DNA of 15,373 nt from S009-33 sp041694255 (GTDB lineage Bacteria > Patescibacteriota > Gracilibacteria > Absconditabacterales > Absconditicoccaceae): contig JASMTN010000041.1 of assembly GCA_041694255.1 (NCBI GenBank), forward strand, positions 1-15,373, read 5' to 3'. A program made the position numbers and the translations under genes. The notes under the pieces are model-generated. The model was not told where the DNA came from. It made no database searches and was given only the letters and a program-made list of their open reading frames with translations. Below are positions 8,797 through 15,373 of this stretch, piece by piece. Numbering within the stretch: the stretch's first letter is position 1; each line of letters opens with the position of its first letter.

Positions 8797-10017
8797 CTAA
8801 ATCAGCTCTAAATCTTCAAGTATCTTAAAGTATTTTTCTTTACTTTCAGGATACTTTTTTTCTATATAATCTCTTGTAAGGTCTTTCCACCCTTGAAATG
8901 AGGAATCTAGCTTATCCTGATCTATTTCCAAATCATTTATTATATTATTGATATTTTTTTTACTAATTTGTCTAAATTTTATATCTTTTACATTATTTAA
9001 TAGGTCTAAATTCACGGTCTCATCTATATTTATGTCCTCCTTTGATTTTACAGTTAGGTTTATTTTTTTAAGGTCTAACTTTTCTTTTTTGATGTTGTTT
9101 CATAGAAGTTCTTCAGCTTCTTTTTCTATCTTCAACCAGCTATCTTCTATGTTCTTTTGTGTGATTTTTTCATCTTTTTTTACTATAAAACTTATGTAAG
9201 GATTGATAATTACTTGTTCAAAATTGTTGGGGTAGCTGTAAATTACTTTTGTATCGTTCTCTTCAAGTGGTGAAGTATTCCAAAAACTTCCAACACAAGT
9301 ATAATTTTTATGTTTAAAAGCTTTGTGTAAATGTCATGATATTACATTACCATCAAAATCAAATATCTTTGAAGAAAGTGCAATATTTTTAAAAGAAAAC
9401 TTTGCAAATTGACCAGGAAACTTAGTATTATCAGTATAAAAATGATGTACTATCATAGTTAGATCCTCATGTTCTATAAGATTTTTAACAAGTTCCAAGT
9501 TTATCGTTCAAGAAATTTTCATATTTTTATCATCTTCTTTCCATGAAGTATAAGCTATAAAAAATAAGTTTTTAATCAAATCTTTGTGTTTGTGAGCTTT
9601 TAAACTTTTAATTTTCTTATCTATCTTTGAAAAATCATCTTCTTTTGCAATATCTGTATAAAATGGGAAAAATAATACTTTTTCATCTTCTATAGTTTGA
9701 ACTTTTGGAGAAGAAATTATATTTAAGTTCTGTAGTTTTGTTAAGTTTGTTAGCTTTTCTGCTTCAGCAAATATAAAATGAGACTTGATATAATCATGAT
9801 TTCAAGCAAGTATGTGTATATTTTTTCAATCATTTGCATATTTTAAAAGTATATCAAAAAACTCTCATATAACTTTTGGATTGTAAGCAAAATGATATAC
9901 AAAATCACCTAAAAATATAATTTCCTTTTCTTTTGTATTTGTTAATATATCTTCAAGTTTTGAAAATATTTGATCTTTAATATCAGTTTTTATATGCAAA
10001 TCTCAGATAAATAACAT
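8797..10017 (-). CDS. Calcineurin-like metallophosphoesterase
   Basis: 406 residues from ATG (10015-10017) to TAG (8797-8799). The metal-binding motifs of the family appear in order: GDLH (D6, H8), GDFVYH (D38), GNHD (N73, H74), a His pair in VHHFY (H191, H192) and GHLH (H229, H231), then GSFWNTSP. Glycines of GDLH, GNHD and GHLH are TGA. The family uses a two-metal centre to cleave phosphomonoesters or phosphodiesters, including SbcD/Mre11-type nucleases. The catalytic domain covers about 1-260; the C-terminal 140 residues are charged and mostly helical, without a recognised domain. Neighbours on the right act in DNA replication and repair, which mildly favours a DNA substrate, but SbcC is not present and the substrate is unknown. 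It is transcribed against its + strand neighbours and sits between two related repeat clusters. Confidence 0.85.
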
Positions 10018-10039
10018 AAATAATAGTTACAAGATAAAA

Positions 10040-10150
10040 GTAGCAAGTTACAAGTTTAAAGTAGCAAGAGATCTTTCGACCTTGCTCGAGATGACAAAAC
10101 ACTAGTATATCATTTCAACTATAGTGGAGAGATCTTATGATAGTAGTAAG
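10040..10150 (+). repeat. Composite intergenic repeat, right copy
   Basis: GTAGCAAG lies at 10040 and 10061, again 21 nt apart. GAGATCTTTCGACC...CGAGATGACAA (about 10068-10097) follows, a degenerate hairpin (TCGA pairing TCGA). Then TCATTT...ATAGTGGAGAGATCTTATGATAGTAG (10110-10146) matches the left copy at about 8668-8704 in the same orientation. It occupies the first part of the 210-nt gap upstream of both the metallophosphoesterase (-) and the delta' gene (+). Confidence 0.72.
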
Positions 10151-10174
10151 AAGAATATTAAGTTCTTATTGATT

Positions 10175-10201
10175 TTTACAAATCTTTTCTTATTTTATAG
10201 T
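10175..10201 (+). promoter_or_regulatory. Possible promoter of the delta' gene
   Basis: TTTACA (10175-10180), 15 nt, TATAGT (10196-10201), with the ATG 27 nt further on. It lies beyond the repeat cluster. The spacing is short and the local base composition makes the match weak. Confidence 0.27.
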
Positions 10202-10227
10202 TAGTTTTAATCAAATTTCAACTAATT

Positions 10228-11103
10228 ATGGTATATGGAAATAAGACAGCTAAACAAGTTATAGACAAGATTTCAGATAGTATAAAAGAACAAAAGATAC
10301 AGTCTTGATTTTTTATAATTGCTTGACCAAAAAATATTTGAAAAAAAACTTTAATAAATAAGCTTATAAAAGAAGTTTGAACACAAAAACAAGATATACT
10401 TATGATTCAAGATCCTTGAAAATATGATGGTAAAGTATATCAAATTAAAGTTGATCAAGAACAAGAACTTATTGAACTTCAAGATAAAAAATACCTTGTT
10501 ATGTGAGCAAGACAAATATCTGATTATATAAGCAAAACACCTGCTTGAGAACATAAGATAATTTTCATAGAAAATATAGAAAGAATGAATACAAATGCTA
10601 GTAATGCTATGTTAAAAAATCTTGAAGAACCACCTAAAAATACTTTCATATTTGCAAGTACTTCAAATAAAAATAAGCTTTTGGATACAATAATTTCAAG
10701 ATGAACTTTGATACATATGAGTGAGCTTTTAAAAGAAGATTTCAAAACTTTTCTTGATGAACAGATGATAAGCTTAGAAGAAAGTAAATTTAATGTGCTA
10801 TATTCTGTAAGTTGATGAAGAATCTGACTTGCAAAAAGGTTGCTTGAAGAAAATAATGACTTACTAGAAAAGATAGAAGAGTTCGTAGAACTTGAATATT
10901 CAAATAAAGAAAAATTTTATAGATTTAATATTATGAAAGAGCTTATAACTTCTTGAAAGATAAACTTATTTTTGGATGGTCTTATATTCTATTATACACA
11001 TACAGATAAATTTTCAAAAGTACAAAAACTTATAGACATTAAAAATAAAAATCAAGCCAATGTAAATTTAGAAAATCTATTATTTGAATATTTGTTAGAT
11101 TAG
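10228..11103 (+). CDS. holB: DNA polymerase III delta' subunit (clamp loader)
   Basis: 291 residues. Delta' is the rigid stator of the clamp loader that, with delta and the DnaX ATPases, places the sliding clamp on DNA. The AAA+ fold is visible: a Walker A-like GPKNIGKKT (33-41), a Walker B-like IIFIENIERM (from 111), then NASNAMLKNLEEPP, which is diagnostic of DnaX/HolB proteins. A sensor-1-like FASTSN follows, then SRG at 157-159, the position of the SRC arginine motif. Asn replaces the usual acidic catalytic partner in Walker B, which fits delta' being ATPase-inactive. I see no Cys, so no zinc module. DnaX is the alternative, but the length and degenerate ATPase motifs favour delta'. No Shine-Dalgarno precedes the ATG. 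The TAG overlaps the convergent uvrB stop by 4 nt. Confidence 0.85.
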
Positions 11104-12530
11104 TTTTTTTTAAATTTCCCTAAATCTTTTTCTAATAAGCTAAAATCTCATGATTTAGGATATATGTAAGTTATAGGATCTAAAAGTCATGTTGGTCTTA
11201 TGATCTGTTCTATTATATGATCTCAACTTACTTGTTTTTCATAGTCTGCTGGTGTAGCTGATACAAAAAGTATGTAAGCTTTCTTTTTTCTTCTTGAAGT
11301 TTTATCAAGATACTCAACTCAAACAAGAGGGTCAAATCATTCTATTTTATTTTCTTTTTTAATTACATCTTTTTCTTTAATTCAAAGCATATATTCTATC
11401 TCTTGCCAAAAAAGTGGTCTATGATCTATAGCAGAAGGTAGTCTAAAACCGTAATTTATAAGATTTGTTTTTCTACTTCTATCTGCAGAAGGCATAGCTT
11501 GAAACTGTGGTATAGTCATATGAGATTCATCTATGATCAACAAAAACTCATCATCAAAATAATCAAATAAACTTTGTGGAGGTTCTTGATGTTTTCTTCA
11601 TTCAAAGTATCTTGAATAATTTTCTATTCAGTTTGTAAATCAAGTTTCTTTTATCATCTTAAGGTCATAATTTACTTTTTGTTCTATCCTTTGTGCAAAT
11701 AAAAGTTCATTATGTTTTTTAAAATACTTAACTCTCTCATCTTTTTCTTTTTCTATATCTTTTAATATACTATCAATATTTTCCATACTTTGCATAAATT
11801 GTGTAGCAGGCCAGATAGTAACCCTTTCTGCTTTTCAAAACTGTTCCCAAGTTATAGGGTCCTTTTTTTCTATAAAAACTACTTTTTCTTCATCAAAATG
11901 TATTCTATAGATAATATCTTCTATACTTGAATATATATCTAGCATATTTCAAAGAAAATTAAAAGTTCATGCAGTTATATCAGCCTTTACAGGATTATAT
12001 TGTATATCAAGTAAATCTTTTTTTAATTTTTTAAAATCATATGAAGAACCAACTTCTAAGTGTATGCTAGAGCTAACAAAAAGTTCAGCAGTACCAAGAC
12101 CATATATAGCACTTACAGATGAAACTATAATTGTATCTTTCCTTGAAAGTAAGTTACTCATAGCAGCCAAACGATACATTTCTATCTCAGAATTTACAGC
12201 AGAATCTTTTTCTATATACATATCTTTTTCAGGAAGATAACTTTCTGGTTGATAATAATCAAAATAACTTACAAAATAATTTACTGCATTATCAGGAAAA
12301 AATCACTTAAACTCAGTTGTTAATTGTGCAGCAAGTGTCTTATTGTGTGAAAGTACTAAAGTTGGCAAGTTCATCTTTTCTATGATATTTGCCATAGTGA
12401 AAGTTTTTCAAGTTCATGTAGCTCAAAGTAAAGTAAGCTTTTCATATCAGCTTTCAAAGTGTGAAAGTATCTCTTCTATTGCTCTTGGTTGATCTCAGGC
12501 AGGTTCATATGGTTTGTGTAATTTAAACAT
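11100..12530 (-). CDS. uvrB: UvrB excinuclease subunit, C-terminally truncated
   Basis: 476 residues instead of about 660-670. UvrB is the damage-verifying helicase-like subunit of UvrABC nucleotide excision repair. Intact parts: PAGDQP, Walker A GATGTGKT (36-43, all three Gly as TGA), the beta-hairpin region (about 89-109, YFDYYQPESYLP), the UvrA-contacting domain 2, DESH (334-337), GFRLPS, SATP (424-427) and RPTGLLDP (445-452). The frame then ends after about 24 residues at TAA (11100-11102). Missing are the second RecA-like domain (helicase motifs IV-VI) and the C-terminal UVR motif that contacts UvrC. An unusual Lys-rich insertion of about 35 residues sits between RPLFWQEIEYML and the SATP strand. 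The downstream DNA is the intact convergent holB, so no remnant is nearby. It may be a decayed gene, a split gene or an assembly artefact. Confidence 0.85.
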
Positions 12531-12567
12531 ATACAATAATTACAAGTTAAAATTTGCAATTTATAAT

Positions 12568-12573
12568 ATTATA
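12568..12573 (-). promoter_or_regulatory. Possible -10 box of uvrB
   Basis: On the minus strand TATAAT reads from 12573 to 12568, about 40 nt before the uvrB ATG. No good -35 lies at 16-18 nt. It is a weak call because A+T-rich hexamers are frequent here. Confidence 0.22.
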
Positions 12574-12645
12574 ACTATAATTAACAAACAATAAAATATT
12601 GAAAATAACTTAAAATGCAAGTATAAACTTAATCTTAAAAATCAC

Positions 12646-12675
12646 TTGACATTATATATAAAAATCTTATATATA
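12646..12675 (+). promoter_or_regulatory. Promoter of the large surface-protein gene
   Basis: A perfect TTGACA (12646-12651) is followed by TATATA at 16 nt (12668-12673) or 18 nt (12670-12675). The start codon is about 40 nt downstream. Two copies of the self-complementary TTATATATAA (12652-12661 and 12667-12676) lie in the spacer and over the -10, 15 nt apart. They could be a repressor site or simply low-complexity sequence. Confidence 0.55.
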
Positions 12676-12714
12676 AGGTTAGGAAAAAGTTTTAAGATAC
12701 AATTTAAATATTAA

Positions 12715-15373
12715 ATGGTAGTAATGTTAAATAAGATTAATTCATCATTAGCATCTGAATTTGAAAAGAAGGAGAATGAAGTATTAAAAGATATTTTACT
12801 TAAAAAAAACTCCTTATCTCTTACAGGTATAGAAAAGGATGTTTTAGAAAAATTGTCTGATACAAGTAATTTGAATAATAATTATATTAAATTTTTATCT
12901 AAATTTGAATTATTTACTTTAAATAATATCATAAAAAAATATAGAAGAAAAAAAACTATTAAAAGTATAAAAAAACAAACAGTAGCTTGAATTTTTTGAG
13001 CTTTTATGGCATTTTCTTCTCAATGATTAGCTGATAATGGTTGAGGTTTATTTAATGATAAAGCTGAGAATGTTACAAAAAATAATGACTTTTCTTCTAG
13101 TAATTTTTGAGCTGACAGTAGAGTTTATGCAGACTCATCATGAATTAATTTAGATATTGAAACCAACCAGTATAATCAAGAATTTTGAATCAAGCCATGA
13201 AATGATAAAATAAAAGCAGAATGATCTTTTGAAAATAAGTTTGATAATTATAAAATTGAGATCGATATTATACAGGATATAAATAATATTAAAAATGACA
13301 CAAGACTAAAATTAGCATATATGACTTTATATTCTTGAGCTAAAATTTGAACATATATATGAATTGAAAAATGAACAGAACTTGAAAAATATTTGCTTGC
13401 TCAGGGTTTTAAACTTGAACAAGGTAAAGTTAAATTATCTTTTGGTCTTTTAAAAAAATTAGAAGAGGTTTATTTTTCTAAAGTTGGTCAAACTCATGAA
13501 ATTAAAATGAGTCAAAAATCATATTCTTTTGAATATAGCAAAAATATGAACAATAGTATATTACATGATATAAAAACATCTGTAACTTATTATGATGTTG
13601 ATGATGAGAAAATTTGAAAACTAGATGATATTGTACTAAATAATTCAAATGAGTATGAATGGACTATAGCATATTGAGGTGTTGCCTGAGGTAGTAAGCT
13701 TCTAGCAGAACTTGAATGAACTATGAAATTATCAAATAAATTAAAACTTGATATTGCTTTATGATATGATAGTTTAAGTTATAATTCAATGTATTTAGAA
13801 GAATGAGAAGATAAGTCTGATTTTTCATATTGAGCTATGATGACTTACCAGCCAAATAATTATAATAGATTTGAAATTTCTTGAAATCATTTTTCATGAC
13901 ATGATCAATATATGGCAAAATATATTCATGACTTTTGAAATAACTTAAAATTGTCTATAGAAGGACAATATGTTGATAATGATACAATGAATGATGAGCA
14001 TAGAGTTATGCTTTGACTTAAATATGTTTGGTGATGAAGCAATTCATGATCTAGTTTGTCTGACTTATTTTCTGAAAATAAAGATAGTGGTGAGTTATCT
14101 TATAATGATATAAATCCAAGTAGATCAGTAAATACAGAAACTATACATGTTAAAAAGAAAATTTACCATGAAGAAAGAATAGTATATATAGATAAAAATA
14201 ATCTTGCTTCTTGAGATGATTTAGTTTTAAATGAAAATGGAACATTAAAATATATATCTTTAGATAATTGATGATTTGCAGTTAATAGTATTGATGAAAT
14301 TTCTGATAGTTCTTATAATGACTATTTTGTTGTAAATAACTGACAACTTTCTATAAGAAATTTTGTTGATCTTAATAAACAATTGAAAGTAGATGGTTTA
14401 AATAAGTGAGATAGTAAAAATATTAAAATATCTGTAAATGATGCAAGCTGACAATCTATATATGATATTAATGTTATTAAATGATCAATTGAAATAAGAA
14501 CTGCAATTAGAAGAATTCATGAAGTTCCTTGAAGTGTTATAAATGCAATAATGAATAATGGATTACCTAATAGTATAGTTAATGATTTTTTTAATGAAAA
14601 ATTAAATTCTAAAACATTGTTATCTATTATTGATTGAAATATAACAGAAAATCAAGTTAATGATTATTTATCTTGAAATATAACTGCTGAAGAGTTAAAT
14701 CAAATTGCAGAATCATTGTCTAATAATAGTCCATTAGCTAAAACTTATAATAAAAGTTTAAATGAAGATGAAGTTTTAATAGATAGTGTTTCAACAATTG
14801 ATAATGATTGAGATAGCTTATCTTATATTAAAAAAACCTCTCCTAATAATTGAACATTGCTTGTTAATAGTGATTGATCTTATACATATACTCCAAATAA
14901 TAATTTTTATGGTAATGATAGTTTTATAATAGAAGCTAATGATTGAAAATGATGAACATCTAACATAACTGTAAATGTTTCTATTAATTCAGTAAATGAT
15001 GCTCCAAAATTAGAAACAAATATAGCAGACCAAACAGAAGATGAATGAACAGAATTTAACTTAGATGTAAGTTGAAATTTTAGTGATGCAGATGGAGATA
15101 GTTTAACATATAGCTTAACAACAGATGAAACAGGAGTGTTAAGTATAGATGAAAACACATGAGTGATAAGTGGGACACTACCAAATGTATGAAGTAATAC
15201 AACAAATACAGTGACAGTAACAGTAACAGATCCAGACTGAGCTAGTGTAAGTGATAGTTTTGATATAACAATAGTTGATACAACACCAACTCCAGATACA
15301 ACACCTGATAGTTTTGATATAACAGATAAAACAGGAGTAGGAATAAATACACAATATGTAACAAATGAGATAA
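12715..15373 (+). CDS. Large surface protein: beta-barrel-like region plus cadherin/Ig-like repeats (3' partial)
   Basis: 886 residues lie in the window and the frame runs off the end. A stop (TAA, 12712-12714) directly precedes ATG 12715; ATG 12724 is an alternative start. About 89 charged, helical residues come first. A basic stretch (YRRKKTIKSIKK) and a hydrophobic signal-like core (about 90-106, cleavage likely after GLA) follow. Residues about 120-439 show alternating amphipathic strands with short turns, ending in MLGLKYVW, as in outer-membrane beta-barrels. After a linker and helical part come a cadherin-like repeat (about 680-764, with NNGTLLVNSDGSYTYTP and ending VNDAP), a second Ig/cadherin-like repeat (about 765-850, DADGDSLTYSL, GVISGTLP), and the start of another (TTPDSFDITD). 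Such repeats are typical of adhesins. The order recalls intimin/invasin. It is probably anchored at the cell surface and used for attachment. The barrel call is by eye. Confidence 0.75.

Noticed and set aside
8797..10017. Naming the phosphoesterase sbcD/mre11
   Set aside because: The metal motifs are shared by the whole calcineurin-like superfamily. No SbcC partner is adjacent and no SbcD-specific capping domain could be recognised.
10351..10745. Two antisense frames over the delta' gene
   Set aside because: They lie opposite the conserved AAA+ motifs of holB and show no recognisable domain or start signal.
11967..12221. Short UvrB-like fragment as a pseudogene remnant
   Set aside because: It is an internal piece of the continuous uvrB frame, bounded only by TGA Gly codons and an internal ATG.
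12955..13035. Twin-arginine (Tat) signal in the surface protein
   Set aside because: RR is present in YRRKKTIKSI, but the downstream residues do not match the SRRxFLK pattern and the RR lies far from the hydrophobic core. A Sec-type core is the simpler reading.

Overview
This window comes from a bacterium that reads UGA as glycine (genetic code 25), which points to the Absconditabacteria (SR1) / Gracilibacteria group of the Patescibacteria (CPR). The evidence is direct. Every long gene is broken by TGA under the standard code, but reads through as a full-length family member when TGA is Gly. TGA falls on near-invariant glycines: the glycines of the UvrB Walker A motif, the GSGLR of the tyrosine recombinase, and the GDLH, GNHD and GHLH motifs of the metallophosphoesterase. 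The DNA is very A+T-rich (roughly a quarter G+C by eye). None of the assessable start codons has a recognisable Shine-Dalgarno sequence. All CDS below were assembled by hand with TGA=Gly. No rRNA, tRNA or CRISPR was seen.

Left block (1-3255, + strand): a 5'-truncated acidic single-pass membrane protein with a coiled-coil tail, overlapping a complete XerC/XerD-type tyrosine recombinase, followed 5 nt later by a membrane-anchored TPR-like protein. This looks like one operon.

Middle block (3256-8618, + strand): after a probable promoter come two tandem paralogous polytopic proteins resembling VirB6/TrbL, an unrecognised 72-residue protein, a VirB2/TrbC-like two-helix pilin, and a polytopic membrane protein with a large extracytoplasmic domain. 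Together they look like the membrane and pilus part of a type IV secretion/pilus-like apparatus. No VirB4 or VirD4 ATPase is in the window.

Right-centre block (8619-12530): a calcineurin-like metallophosphoesterase on the minus strand, flanked on both sides by related composite intergenic repeats. Next is the DNA polymerase III delta' clamp-loader subunit (+), whose stop codon overlaps that of a convergent uvrB (-). The UvrB ends at about residue 476, lacking the second helicase domain and the UVR tail, although domains 1a, 1b and 2 look intact.

Right end (12531-15373, + strand): a strong-looking promoter and the first 886 codons of a large surface protein. It has an unusually long N-terminal extension before its signal sequence, a stretch of about 300 residues resembling a beta-barrel, and then cadherin-like/Ig-like repeats running off the window. 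The order recalls intimin/invasin (inverse autotransporters), which would be surprising in a lineage thought to lack a classical outer membrane.
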